A stretch of DNA of 64,000 bases from Actinoallomurus liliacearum (GCF_039542035.1 NZ_BAABHJ010000023.1:372001-436000); one strand, 5' to 3'. Shown: positions 34,967 through 43,825, numbered from the stretch's first letter. Program-made: numbers and translations. The notes: generated by a model not told the origin, from the letters alone.

Positions 34967-36001
34967 ATGGATTTCGCGTTCTCCGAAGAGCAGGAGCAAC
35001 TGCGCGGCTTCGCCCGTGAGTTCCTCGCCGACCGCTACGACGACGTCCGCCTCGCGCAGCTCGCCGACTCCGAGACCGGCGTCGACGCCGAGGTCTGGCC
35101 GAAGCTCGCCGAGATGGGCTGGCTCGACGCCGAACTGACCTTCCTCGACCAGGCCGTGCTGCTGGAGGAGACCGGCTACCGGCCGCTCGCCGCACCGTAC
35201 TTCACCACGACCGTCCTGGCCGCTCCCGCGCTGGACGACGAGGCCGCCAAGCAGGTCGCGGACGGCCGGCTGACCGCCACGCTCGCGTGGGCGGAGCCGG
35301 GCATGCGCCAGGGGCTGCTGGACCCGGCCGGCGCGTCGGTGTCCGACGGGCGGCTCACGGGTCAGAAGGTCCTCGTCCCGGACGGCGCGGTGGTCGACCT
35401 GTTCGTCGTGACGGCCACCGACGGGCTGTACGCCGTCGACGCCTCCGACGCCGTCGTCACGCCGCACGGTGGGCTGGACGGCACGCGCCGACTGGCGAGC
35501 GTCCGGTTCGAGGGTGCGCCGGCGCGCCCGCTGGTGACCGGGGAGGCGGCCGCCGAGATGCTCGGCCGGATCCGTGACCGCGCGTACGCCGCGGCGGCCC
35601 TCGAGTCGGTCGGCGTCGCACAGCGCGCGCTGGACCTGCTCGTCGCCTACGCCAAGGAGCGGCAGCAGTTCGGCAAGCCGATCGGCGTCTACCAGGCCGT
35701 GTCGCACAAGGCGTCCGACGTCTACGTACGGCTCCAGGAGGCGCGGTCGCTGGCCTACTGGGCCGCGTGGTGCGTCGCCGAGGACGACCCGATGGCGCGC
35801 CAGGCCTGCCTCGCCGCCAAGGCCCACGCGGGCGAGGCGGCGGTCTTCGCCTGTGAGAACGCCATCCAGGGGCACGGCGGCATCGGCTTCACGTGGGAGC
35901 ACGTGCTGCACCGCTACTACAAGCGCGCCCAATGGCTGGCGGCCTTCGACGGCCCCGCCCGCGACCAGCGCGCCGAGGTCGCCGCCTTCCTCCTCGACTG
36001 A
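34967..36001 (+). CDS. Acyl-CoA dehydrogenase, subunit 2
   Basis: A 344-residue, shorter acyl-CoA dehydrogenase starting MDFAFSEEQEQLRGFAREFL two bases after the preceding stop. The C-terminal domain is clear (RQQFGKPIGVYQAVSHKASD, GHGGIGFTWEHVLHRYYKRA); the middle substrate domain is more diverged and lacks the usual SEPxxGSD stretch. That pattern fits the second subunit of a heteromeric FadE pair. Confidence 0.9.
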   Translation: MDFAFSEEQEQLRGFAREFLADRYDDVRLAQLADSETGVDAEVWPKLAEMGWLDAELTFLDQAVLLEETGYRPLAAPYFTTTVLAAPALDDEAAKQVADGRLTATLAWAEPGMRQGLLDPAGASVSDGRLTGQKVLVPDGAVVDLFVVTATDGLYAVDASDAVVTPHGGLDGTRRLASVRFEGAPARPLVTGEAAAEMLGRIRDRAYAAAALESVGVAQRALDLLVAYAKERQQFGKPIGVYQAVSHKASDVYVRLQEARSLAYWAAWCVAEDDPMARQACLAAKAHAGEAAVFACENAIQGHGGIGFTWEHVLHRYYKRAQWLAAFDGPARDQRAEVAAFLLD

Positions 36002-36021
36002 GGCCCGACTCCATGGGGAGT

Positions 36022-36069
36022 GGCCGGGGAATGTCCGCAGCAGGACACTCCTCGGCCGCTCTGCTTTTT
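36022..36069 (+). terminator. Intrinsic terminator after acyl-CoA dehydrogenase operon
   Basis: GGCCGGGGAATGTCC (36022-36036) pairs with GGACACTCCTCGGCC (36043-36057) with two mismatches and a 6-nt loop, and a run of five T follows at 36065-36069. This is a classical Rho-independent terminator. Confidence 0.85.
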
Positions 36070-36155
36070 CGGGGGATGTCCTTCGCGGCAGGCGCGGCGG
36101 GTGCCCCGTAAGTCGGATATATATTGACAGAGACGCCTATGGTCTTTACCGGGCG

Positions 36156-36587
36156 TCACTCGAGGATGGGGCACTCGCACCATACGATTTTTCCTCCCGA
36201 GTGTAATGATTCATATCCCCAGTCCTTTGAGAGGGCCTGGACGAGGAACAGTCCGCGGCCGTTCTCATCGTCGTCCGAAGCGGTCCGCCTGTCCGGCGGG
36301 TCGTCAGATCTGTCCCAAACCTCGATCAGCAGCGTCCCGGCGAAAGCCGAAAGGCAGAGATAGATCGATGGCTTCCCATCCCGCCGGCCGGCGCGAACGG
36401 CGCAGGTCACGGTCCCCGTCGCCGTCACCGCGTTCGTCACCAGCTCGCTGACCAGCAGTTCTGCGGTGTCGATGAGCACGTCGAGTCGCCAACTGCGAAG
36501 GGCCCATCGCGTGTAGGCACGGGCCTGGCCGGCGGCGGTCGGGAGGGCGGCGATGAGCATGCAGCCCGAACGCGGTGAAGTTCGCAT
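36156..36587 (-). CDS. RsbW-like ATP-binding (anti-sigma type) protein
   Basis: About 143 residues from MRTSPRSGCMLIAALPTAAG. HATPase_c motifs are present: N-box LLVSELVTNAV, EVWDRSDDPP (G1) and GRGLFLVQALS (G2), as in serine-kinase anti-sigma factors of the RsbW/SpoIIAB type. In actinobacteria this class often lies beside an XRE-DUF5753 regulator and DUF397 proteins, as here, where it is divergent from them. The start at 36587 follows AAGGA; 36560 and 36626 are alternatives. Confidence 0.85.
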   Translation of the reverse strand: MRTSPRSGCMLIAALPTAAGQARAYTRWALRSWRLDVLIDTAELLVSELVTNAVTATGTVTCAVRAGRRDGKPSIYLCLSAFAGTLLIEVWDRSDDPPDRRTASDDDENGRGLFLVQALSKDWGYESLHSGGKIVWCECPILE

Positions 36588-36713
36588 CTCTTGCGCCTTC
36601 CTTATGGTGCGCGATTCACCTCCCACATCTACCGGGAGAGACGTACTCTCGTAGGAAAGACGGCGTTACCGTGAGCGTGCGCGCCCGGTCTGTGAAGCGG
36701 TTGTGAGGGAGCT

Positions 36714-37526
36714 GTGAGGTTCAATGACGGCCGTACGTGGCTGGAGTACTTCGCCGCTGAGTTACGGTCATGGCGTGAGTATCGGAAGATGAGCCAGTTG
36801 CAGTTGGCGAAGGCGATCAATTACTCGGAGTCCGCGGTCGGGATGGTGGAGACCGCGCGGCGCAAACCGAAAGTGGATTTCGTCAAGCGCTGTGACGACG
36901 CCCTTGAGACCGGCGGGGCCCTGCGGCGGCTGCTGAAGGAGCTCGTCGAGCGGGAGCTGATCCCGGACTGGCTCGATAGGTGGCGGATCGTCGAAGAGCA
37001 GGCGACGGCCCTGAACTCCTTCGAAGCGCTCGTCGTCCCGGGCCTGCTGCAGACGCCGGACTACGCGCGCGCGGTGTTCGAAAGGAGCGGCCAGCCCGCC
37101 TCGCAGGACATCGAGGCCCAGGTGCGGACCCGGATCGAGCGGCAGCAGATCCTGGAACGCGACGACCCGCCGATGTTCGTCGCGGTGGTGGACGAGGGCG
37201 TCCTGCACCGGGCCGTCGGCGGGCCGAAGGTCATGTGTGCGCAGCTCCTGCACCTGGTCGAGCTGTGCGAGTCGCGCTCGGACATCGTCGTCCAGGTGAT
37301 CCCGAAGGACGTCGGCGCGTACGCCGGCCTGGCCGGGCCCTTCGCCATCGCGACCATGGACGGCGACGAGTTCGTCTACCTCGACACCGCGCTGTACGGC
37401 CAGCTGGCGGAGAGCGCGCATGACCTGGCGATCGTGAAACGGATGTGGGAGACGCTTCGCGCCGAGGCGCTCCCGCGTCAGGCGTCCATCAACCTCATCA
37501 AGAAAGTGGCCGAACAATGGAAATGA
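36714..37526 (+). CDS. XRE-family regulator with DUF5753
   Basis: The GTG start follows GAGGGAG. The 270-residue protein has an N-terminal helix-turn-helix (REYRKMSQLQLAKAINYSES) and the DUF5753 domain (FEALVVPGLLQTPDYARAVF, ERQQILERDDPPMFVAVVDE, IVVQVIPKDVGAYAGLAGPF). Proteins of this type (BldB/WhiJ-locus-like) act with small DUF397 partners in Streptomyces development; here the DUF397 gene overlaps its 3' end. Confidence 0.92.
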   Translation: MRFNDGRTWLEYFAAELRSWREYRKMSQLQLAKAINYSESAVGMVETARRKPKVDFVKRCDDALETGGALRRLLKELVERELIPDWLDRWRIVEEQATALNSFEALVVPGLLQTPDYARAVFERSGQPASQDIEAQVRTRIERQQILERDDPPMFVAVVDEGVLHRAVGGPKVMCAQLLHLVELCESRSDIVVQVIPKDVGAYAGLAGPFAIATMDGDEFVYLDTALYGQLAESAHDLAIVKRMWETLRAEALPRQASINLIKKVAEQWK

Positions 37527-37678
37527 GCTGGCGCAAGTCGACACGGGGCAGCGGCAACGGCGGAGCGTGCGTCCAGGTCGCGACCTGGCGTAAGTCCACC
37601 CGCAGCAGTGGCAACGGCGGCAACTGCGTCGAGGTGGCGTGCGTGGCCACGCCGCAGACCGGCGACCGTAGGAGTTGA
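37517..37678 (+). CDS. DUF397 protein, short and internally duplicated
   Basis: A 53-residue protein reading MEMSWRKSTRGSGNGGACVQ and then a second WRKSTRSSGNGGNCVEVA. A normal DUF397 has one such N-terminal half followed by a VRDSKDP-type C-terminal half; here the first half is present twice and the second is absent, the chain ending CVATPQTGDRRS. It overlaps the XRE-DUF5753 gene by 10 bases; a second ATG at 37523 would make this ATGA. Confidence 0.8.
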   Translation: MEMSWRKSTRGSGNGGACVQVATWRKSTRSSGNGGNCVEVACVATPQTGDRRS

Positions 37679-37828
37679 GGACGCGGCGGGGCAGGTGACC
37701 ACCCCGCCGCTTCACGTCAAAGACCGACGGATCCGCCATCGCGGACATCCCGCCGACTCCCTGCGCGTAACGTGACCGGCCGATAACGTCACGTGGTCGG
37801 ATAACTCTGGCGCGCGGAGGAGGTGTGC

Positions 37829-38809
37829 ATGGCGGGCGTCCTGCTGCGCAGGTCAGTCGGTCAGGTGCTCCTTCTCGCCGTCGCGGTCAGCCTCGCCTAC
37901 CTTCTCGCCGCGGCGTCCCTCGATCCGCGGGCGGAGCTGGAGGCGCGGAGTCCGCGACCGCCGCGCGCCGCCGTCGAGGCACGGCTCGCCCGGTTGAACG
38001 CCGACGACCGGACGCCCCTGCCCGTGCGCTATCTCACCTGGGCGTCCGGCGTCGCACACGGGGACTTCGGCGTCGCCCTGGACGACACCCCGGTGGCGGA
38101 GGAGATGGGCCGGCGGGTCGGCGTGAGCCTGCGCCTGCTGCTGGCCGGCGTGCTCCTGGGCGACGCCCTCGGGGTCGGGTTCGGTCTCGTCGGCGCGACG
38201 GGCCGCCGGGCGCTCCTCGATCGCCTCATCGCGGTCGGCGGCTTCACCGTCCTCGCCGTCCCCGTGGTCGTCCTGGCCACCGTCGCCGAGACGGCGGCAC
38301 AGTGGCTCAACTCCCGGGTTGGAACGAGGATCATCGCCTGGACGGGGGAGTACACCCCCGGCCGGCCGGGCGGGTCCCTGGGCGGGATCACCGAGCGGGC
38401 CCGGCACCTCATCCTCCCGACGCTGACCATCGCCCTCGGCCGGGCGGCGGTCCTCACCCGATACCTTCGCGGCACCCTGCGGGACACCACCGGCGCCGCG
38501 TTCGTACGGGCCGCGGTCGCCAAGGGGCTGACCCGCCGCCGGGCGCTGACCGCGCACGCGCTGCGCGTCGCCGTGATCCCGGTGGTCCCGCTGTCGGCGT
38601 ACGGGTGCGCGGCCCTCCTCGCCGGCGCCGCCTGCACCGAGAAGGTGTTCGCCTGGCACGGCATGGGCGAGTGGCTGATCGACTCCGTCCACCGCGGCGA
38701 CGTCAACGCGGTCGCCGCGTACTGCTGCTTCGCCGCCGCGGTGGTCGTCGGCGCCGGTCTGCTGTCCGACCTCGCCGTCGCGGCCCTCGACCCGCGGACC
38801 CGTACATGA
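37829..38809 (+). CDS. Peptide/nickel-type ABC transporter permease (DppB-like)
   Basis: A 326-residue permease starting at the ATG five bases after GGAGGAGG. It has an N-terminal span, a soluble segment with LNADDRTPLPVRYLTWASGV and GDFGVAL, and further spans with the permease loop AAFVRAAVAKGLTRRRALTA. This is the DppB/OppB arrangement. It is coupled by ATGA to the next permease and is part of a three-gene transporter operon that lacks ATPase genes. Confidence 0.88.
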   Translation: MAGVLLRRSVGQVLLLAVAVSLAYLLAAASLDPRAELEARSPRPPRAAVEARLARLNADDRTPLPVRYLTWASGVAHGDFGVALDDTPVAEEMGRRVGVSLRLLLAGVLLGDALGVGFGLVGATGRRALLDRLIAVGGFTVLAVPVVVLATVAETAAQWLNSRVGTRIIAWTGEYTPGRPGGSLGGITERARHLILPTLTIALGRAAVLTRYLRGTLRDTTGAAFVRAAVAKGLTRRRALTAHALRVAVIPVVPLSAYGCAALLAGAACTEKVFAWHGMGEWLIDSVHRGDVNAVAAYCCFAAAVVVGAGLLSDLAVAALDPRTRT

Positions 38810-39609
38810 GACACGGACGGCGGCTGGCGGGCCTGACGCTGCTCGCCCTGCTCGGCGCGGCCGCGTACGCAGGTCCGTACCTCACCCGATGGAGCTGGAC
38901 CGGCGTCGACGTGACCGCGTTCGGCGAGCCGCCGTCGGTGACGCACTGGCTCGGCACGACACCGGCCGGCCGCGACATGTACGCGGTCACGCTGCGCGCC
39001 CTGCGCCGATCCCTCGTGATCGGCCTGGTGGTGGCGTCCGGGGCCACGAGCCTGGCGGCCGTCACCGGCGCCATGGCGGGATACCTCGGTGGATGGCCGG
39101 ACCGGCTGCTGCTGTGGGGCACCGACCTGCTCCTGATCTTCCCGCCGTTCCTGATCGCCGCGGTGGCGTCGCCGGTCGCCGTGGGCGCGGCGGGGACCGC
39201 CCTTCTGCTCTCCGGCCTCCTGTGGCCGGTCACGGCGCGAGCGGTCCGGGCCGCGACACGCTCCCTGCGCGAGGAGGGGTACGTCCTGGCGGCACGTCAG
39301 CTGGGCGCACCCGCCTGGATGATCGTCCGCCGGCATCTCCTGCCGAATTTGGTGTCGCTGCTGCTCGCCGACGCGACCCTGAACACCGGCACGGCCATCG
39401 TCGCGGAGTCCGGCCTGTCCTACTTCGGGTTCGGCGTCCGCCCACCGGACGTCTCCCTCGGCACGCTCCTCGCCGACGGAACCTCCTCGGCGACGGTCTT
39501 CCCCTGGCTGTTCCTGCCTCCGGTGGGCCTGCTGATCCTCCTCCTGCTCGCCGTCGACCTGGCCGGCACCGGCCTGCTGGGTCCCCCTTCGCTCCGGGAG
39601 CGCGGATGA
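38806..39609 (+). CDS. Peptide/nickel-type ABC transporter permease (DppC-like)
   Basis: A 267-residue permease with VTHWLGTTPAGRDMYAVTLR, the hallmark of DppC/OppC (LGTDxxGRD), five or six spans and the loop EEGYVLAARQLGAPAWMIVR. It would pair with the DppB-like protein in the membrane. Both its start and its end overlap the neighbours by four bases (ATGA). Confidence 0.9.
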   Translation: MRHGRRLAGLTLLALLGAAAYAGPYLTRWSWTGVDVTAFGEPPSVTHWLGTTPAGRDMYAVTLRALRRSLVIGLVVASGATSLAAVTGAMAGYLGGWPDRLLLWGTDLLLIFPPFLIAAVASPVAVGAAGTALLLSGLLWPVTARAVRAATRSLREEGYVLAARQLGAPAWMIVRRHLLPNLVSLLLADATLNTGTAIVAESGLSYFGFGVRPPDVSLGTLLADGTSSATVFPWLFLPPVGLLILLLLAVDLAGTGLLGPPSLRERG

Positions 39610-41264
39610 CCCTCGTGCGGGTGGCGCTGAGCGCCGCCGTCCTGATCACCCTCGTCGGCTGTGGCGGCACCCGCCCCGGCGGGCCGTCCGCGCTCGCCCC
39701 GTACGACATCGGCCCGGTGCCGCGCGACGCGGTCCGGGACGGCGGCACCCTGCGGCTGGCGGCCGGGGAGTTCCGCACCCAGTGGAACTACTGGCACCTC
39801 GGCGGGCCGAACCTCGACGCGGTCACGGTGCTGCGCGCGACGCTGCCGTGGCTGTTCCGCGCCGACGCCACCGGCACGGTGCACCCGAACCCGGACTACC
39901 TCGCCCGCGTCAGGGTCGCCCGTACGAGGCCGCGCCAGGTCGTCGTCTACGACATCGCCCCGAAGGCCCGCTGGTCCGACGGCACGCCGATCGGCTACCG
40001 CGACTTCCAGGCGCTCTGGCGGGCGACCCGCGGCAAGAACCCGGCCTTCTCGATCGCCACGTCCACCGGGTACGACCGGATCCGGAGCGTCGAGCGCGGC
40101 ACCGGGGACCGGCAGGTCGTGGTCACCTTCGCCCGGCCGTTCGGCGAGTGGCCCGAGCTGTTCAGCCCGCTCTATCCGGCCAAGACGATCGGCACGCCGG
40201 AGCGCTGGGACCATGCGTGGCTGAACCGGCTCCCGGTCACCGCGGGCCCGTTCCGGCTGGAACGCATCGACCGGACCGCGCAGACGGTCTCGATCGTCCG
40301 GGATCCCGCCTGGTGGGGGAGCCGCGCGAAGCTCGACCGGATCGTCTTCCGGTACCTCGCCCGCGACGCCATGCCCGGCGCCCTGCTCGGCGGCGAGATC
40401 GACGGCTTCGACGCCGGGCCGGACGCCGCCGCGTACGCACGTCTCCAGGGAACCTCTGGGGTGGTGGTGCGCCGGGCGGCCGGACCGGACTTCACCCAGC
40501 TCACCTTCAACGGCGCCGGACCGATCCTCTCGGCTCCAGAGGTGCGCCGGGCGGTCGCGATGGCCATCGACCGTCCCACCGTCGCCCGGTCGGCGCTGCA
40601 CGGTCTCCCGGGACGGCCGGAGGTCATGAACGACCACGTGTACGTCGACACTCAGCGCGGGTACCAGGACAACGCCGGAAGAGCGGGAGCGTACGACCCC
40701 GCCGAGGCCCGGCGGCTGCTGGACCGGGCGGGCTGGACGCCCGCCGGGGAGGCGCGCCGGAAGAACGGCCGGTCGCTCACCCTGCGCTTCGTCTTCCCGG
40801 AGAGCGCGACGACGAGCCGGCAGAGCGGAGAACTGATCCAGGCGATGCTGCGCCGCGTCGGCGTGCGCCTGCTGCTCCATCCGGTGCCCGACGGCGACTT
40901 CTTCGACCGGTACCTCCTGCCCGGCGCCTTCGACATCGCCCCGTTCACCTGGCACGGCACGCCGTACCCCATCTCGAACCTGGAGTCGGTGTACGCCCGG
41001 CCGCGTGGGGGCGCCGTCCAGCAGAACCTCGCCCGCATCGGCTCCGCACGGCTCGACCGGAGACTCGCCGAGGCCGTCGGGGACCTCGACCCGGACCATG
41101 CCCGGCGCGCGGCGAACGCGGCAGACCGGATGATCTGGGACGAGACGCACTCACTTCCGCTGTACCAGCGCCCCCAGATCGTCCCGGTCCGGAGTTCTCT
41201 CGCCAACTGGGGCGCCTTCGGCCTGAGTGACCCGATCTGGACCGACATCGGCTTCCGTAGGTAA
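39606..41264 (+). CDS. ABC transporter substrate-binding lipoprotein (family 5)
   Basis: A 552-residue solute-binding protein with lipobox LVGC, then DGGTLRLAAGEFRTQWNYWH, ARWSDGTPIGYRDFQALWRA, and a C-terminal lobe with AVAMAIDRPTVARSA and YDPAEARRLLDRAGWTP, typical of the SBP_bac_5 (DppA/OppA) class. It delivers an oligopeptide or other ligand to the two permeases encoded just upstream. The ligand is not predictable. Confidence 0.9.
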   Translation: MTLVRVALSAAVLITLVGCGGTRPGGPSALAPYDIGPVPRDAVRDGGTLRLAAGEFRTQWNYWHLGGPNLDAVTVLRATLPWLFRADATGTVHPNPDYLARVRVARTRPRQVVVYDIAPKARWSDGTPIGYRDFQALWRATRGKNPAFSIATSTGYDRIRSVERGTGDRQVVVTFARPFGEWPELFSPLYPAKTIGTPERWDHAWLNRLPVTAGPFRLERIDRTAQTVSIVRDPAWWGSRAKLDRIVFRYLARDAMPGALLGGEIDGFDAGPDAAAYARLQGTSGVVVRRAAGPDFTQLTFNGAGPILSAPEVRRAVAMAIDRPTVARSALHGLPGRPEVMNDHVYVDTQRGYQDNAGRAGAYDPAEARRLLDRAGWTPAGEARRKNGRSLTLRFVFPESATTSRQSGELIQAMLRRVGVRLLLHPVPDGDFFDRYLLPGAFDIAPFTWHGTPYPISNLESVYARPRGGAVQQNLARIGSARLDRRLAEAVGDLDPDHARRAANAADRMIWDETHSLPLYQRPQIVPVRSSLANWGAFGLSDPIWTDIGFRR

Positions 41265-41320
41265 CCGCACCGCGTGATCCCCTGCGAATACTGCGTTCTA
41301 TGAGCAGCATCCGCCAATGA

Positions 41321-41458
41321 TCACGGCGACGAGCCCGTTAGCGCCGCTGCAAGCTTGGCGCGCATCTCATCGATCGAGACGGAGCCTTCCGTGCCCTCCA
41401 ACTCGGCTTCGTCGGCCAGTGCGTTGAGCCAGGCATCCTCGGCGGGCGATTCACTCAT
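41321..41458 (-). CDS. 45-residue acidic small protein
   Basis: A short frame, MSESPAEDAWLNALADEAEL followed by EGTEGSVSIDEMRAKLAAAL and TGSSP, with ATG preceded by GGAG at a proper distance. It lies 36 bp after the XRE-TPR gene on the same strand, so they are probably co-transcribed. It is acidic and helical, and its SIDEMRAKLAAAL end is reminiscent of small antitoxin-like helices, but no family is recognised. Confidence 0.6.
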   Translation of the reverse strand: MSESPAEDAWLNALADEAELEGTEGSVSIDEMRAKLAAALTGSSP

Positions 41459-41494
41459 CCCGTACTCCATATGACTGCGCTGGAGGAAGCATCG

Positions 41495-42718
41495 TCAGTC
41501 ATCCATGCCGAGCCAATTCGCGAATGATCTCAGTGATGGGTTGGTGCGTCGCTCGATGCGGCCCAGCGCGTAGGTCGTCTCGCGCACCTGCGGGTGGAAG
41601 CGGGTGTGTTGCGGCGAGATCTCGCGGGCTCGGAAGAGGCACCGAAGTGCGCCTTCCGGATCGTTGCGCCACACGTGGGCGCGGGCCACGTCGATGAAAT
41701 GGTGGGAGCGACGCTCTCTGGGAGCGCTGTCCGGGAGGTGGATGTTCTTCGCCGTGCTGATGGCGGCTGCGTCGTCGCAGAGTTCGACGGCCAAGGCGAC
41801 ACTCCAGATGTCGACATTGGTCGGCCCGAAGAACAACCGGTAGTCGTCACGGTCATGGCCGATCTGCTCGGCGGCCTCCTTGGCCTGCTCGAAGTGCTGC
41901 CAGGTGCTCGGCTTCGCGTCCGGTCGGCCGGAACGGGCCGCGACGAGTGCCGCCTTAAGGTGAAGATTGCCCCACACCGCCCACACAGGTTCCCACCCGT
42001 CGCCGCGCCGGTCACCCAGTTCGGGTTCGAGTCGGTCAAGTGAAGCGTTCATCAGCGCAGCGGCCGAGGCCGTGTCGCCGGCGACCATGAGCTCACCGGC
42101 GCGCAGATATTCGCCGATGTGTACGGCGAGGGGATCACCGGACTGCGCGGCGGCCCACTGATAACGATCCGTGGTGATGGACGAGAGGTCGGCATAGCCC
42201 ATCTTGTAGGTCAGCTGGCCGGCCGCGGCGTAGGTCTCGGCCAGCAGCTTGTAGACCTCTTCTTTCTCGTGTTCCTCGTAGCGGTGAGCCGCGAGCCGCA
42301 GATCCCTCAGGACATTCGGGAGCTTCTCACCGAGCTTCAGGAGATTGACCCCGTGCCGAAGATCAGCCAGTTCCGTGACGGCGGAGCGCAAGTCGGTGAG
42401 CAGCCTGGGTCGATCATCTTGAGTCGGAGGCAGGTCGTACGCGGCGACTTCTCGGCGCAGGACGGCGATGTGCTCGAAGACCTCTACGTCCGTCGGGGTG
42501 TCCGGCGCGTACGGCTGCCCGGTGATCTGCGAAACGTTCAGGCTGAGAGCACGGGCGACCGCACTGATCAACGCTGGAGTGGCCGGCTTGTGCCCGGCCT
42601 CGACCTTCGTCAGCAGGCTGTAGGAGACACCTGCGCGGTCGGCGAGTTTGCGCTGAGACCAACCTTTGAGCTTTCGGAAGGTCGCGATGCGCCCGCCCGC
42701 CGATTGCTCGTCGCGCAT
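41495..42718 (-). CDS. XRE-family regulator with TPR-like C-terminal domain
   Basis: The ATG follows GAGGAG. The 407-residue protein has an N-terminal helix-turn-helix (LKGWSQRKLADRAGVSYSLL) and a helical repeat region over about 100-395, including LLAETYAAAGQLTYKMGYAD, AGELMVAGDTASAAALMNAS and VARAHVWRNDPEGALRCLFR. This resembles the signal-sensing regulators of Gram-positive bacteria, where the TPR region binds a peptide or protein partner. It is divergent from two small coupled genes, with a 10-bp-arm palindrome between. Confidence 0.85.
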   Translation of the reverse strand: MRDEQSAGGRIATFRKLKGWSQRKLADRAGVSYSLLTKVEAGHKPATPALISAVARALSLNVSQITGQPYAPDTPTDVEVFEHIAVLRREVAAYDLPPTQDDRPRLLTDLRSAVTELADLRHGVNLLKLGEKLPNVLRDLRLAAHRYEEHEKEEVYKLLAETYAAAGQLTYKMGYADLSSITTDRYQWAAAQSGDPLAVHIGEYLRAGELMVAGDTASAAALMNASLDRLEPELGDRRGDGWEPVWAVWGNLHLKAALVAARSGRPDAKPSTWQHFEQAKEAAEQIGHDRDDYRLFFGPTNVDIWSVALAVELCDDAAAISTAKNIHLPDSAPRERRSHHFIDVARAHVWRNDPEGALRCLFRAREISPQHTRFHPQVRETTYALGRIERRTNPSLRSFANWLGMDD

Positions 42719-42798
42719 GCGCGCTCCTCGGGTGATTTCGGGGGTTTTGCCGCTGTGGCCTTATCTGCTCTCTCAGTGTGCGTCCTTATTGCGTCGGC

Positions 42799-42822
42799 GA
42801 CTTTCACTCGGAAGTGAAAGTC
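42799..42822. promoter_or_regulatory. Palindrome between XRE-TPR gene and divergent small genes
   Basis: GACTTTCACT (42799-42808) and AGTGAAAGTC (42813-42822) are exact complements around CGGA. The site is 81 bp before the regulator start and 149 bp before the divergent gene, a natural place for the XRE protein to bind. It could equally form an RNA hairpin. Confidence 0.6.
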
Positions 42823-42970
42823 CCGGTGCTTGTGCGTGCGTAAGTTCCGGTCCGCAGTCAGTTTGACACGTTGAGTGATTGGTTCTCGGCGTGATCATCC
42901 ACGGCGTCGTGCGATCACGATGCCTTATCCCCGTCCAGAAGTGGATCGGAACACAGCGAAAGAGACATAA

Positions 42971-43258
42971 GTGAATGAGATAGACCGCAATCAAGCTTTG
43001 ACGGCACTGGTGAATCTGTGCCGGGAACTCGCGAAGCTCGGAGTGAACGTCGGGCTGAGCGATGCGCGCCCGGCGATATCAGTACGAGGAGGCTTGGCGA
43101 GCCGCAAGGTATGGATCCAGATCGATCCTTCGGGGGAGTCGTTCGTCTGGCAGCGCGACGACCGGGCCCTCCATGCTGCCGACGACCCGGCGGGCGCGGC
43201 GGCTCGGATCGCCGAGTACATCAAGAAGCGGGACGCGGCACCAGGCGAGAGGTGGTGA
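42971..43258 (+). CDS. Small hypothetical protein (95 residues)
   Basis: Starts at a GTG with a weak AGAGA site. The protein begins MNEIDRNQALTALVNLCREL and has a strand-rich middle (AISVRGGLASRKVWIQIDPS, SFVWQRDDRALHAADDPAGA) and a helical end. No family or catalytic motif is recognised. It is coupled by GTGA to the next gene and is divergent from the XRE-TPR regulator; such pairs of small genes near XRE regulators recur in actinobacteria. Confidence 0.7.
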   Translation: MNEIDRNQALTALVNLCRELAKLGVNVGLSDARPAISVRGGLASRKVWIQIDPSGESFVWQRDDRALHAADDPAGAAARIAEYIKKRDAAPGERW

Positions 43259-43506
43259 GGGCCGATTCGGCCGCAGTGCTGCGACGCCGATTTCCGGGCC
43301 TGGTGTTCTGGTTCGGCCGACGGACCGGAGTGTGGTGGGCGCTCGTGAACATGTCGGTCGGATGGCGACTGGTCGAAGCCGTTGATACGGAAGAGCTGAC
43401 CAGAGCGGTCATCAACGCGCACTCGTGGCCCTGGCCCTCGCCTCGTCAGGGGACGCGATGGACCCTCGGCGCCGGAACGCGTCGTTTTGCGGACAGCCGA
43501 CCGTAG
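43255..43506 (+). CDS. Small hypothetical protein (83 residues)
   Basis: Starts at a GTG inside the stop of the previous gene (GTGA). The chain is basic and Trp-rich: LRRRFPGLVFWFGRRTGVWW, then a conserved-looking LVEAVDTEELTRAVINAHSW. It has no signal peptide. Function unknown; probably works with the 95-residue protein. Confidence 0.65.
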   Translation: MRADSAAVLRRRFPGLVFWFGRRTGVWWALVNMSVGWRLVEAVDTEELTRAVINAHSWPWPSPRQGTRWTLGAGTRRFADSRP

Positions 43507-43825
43507 CCGGACTCGATGGCACGGAGCCGGAGCGTGCGAAAGGCTCGGCGAACGCGACCAGAGACCGGGAGGAAAGGGACGGATCGCCGTCCGTCGCCGT
43601 CCTTTGCCGAGCGTCGGGGTGCCCTGGGGCGGGGAGGTCGCGCCGCCCTGGTCACGTGGCCGCCGATGTTGACAGACAGATGACCGATTTGCCGGGTCTG
43701 GAATGTCAACGGCGGCGTCGATGCTCGATCCCGGCTGGATGACTCGGACACCGAGCCCTTGGTCCGTTGATGGGGCGCGGCGCTCTGGCAGGGCGTGCTT
43801 CTCTTCGATCGAGACGGGGCCTGGG
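43507..43825. other. Intergenic region between convergent genes, with inverted repeat
   Basis: No gene was found. CGCCGATGTTGACA (43661-43674) and TGTCAACGGCGGCG (43704-43717) pair at 12 of 14 positions around 29 nt. As the neighbouring genes converge, a terminator role is likely. A minus-strand open frame here has poor composition and is rejected. Confidence 0.5.
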
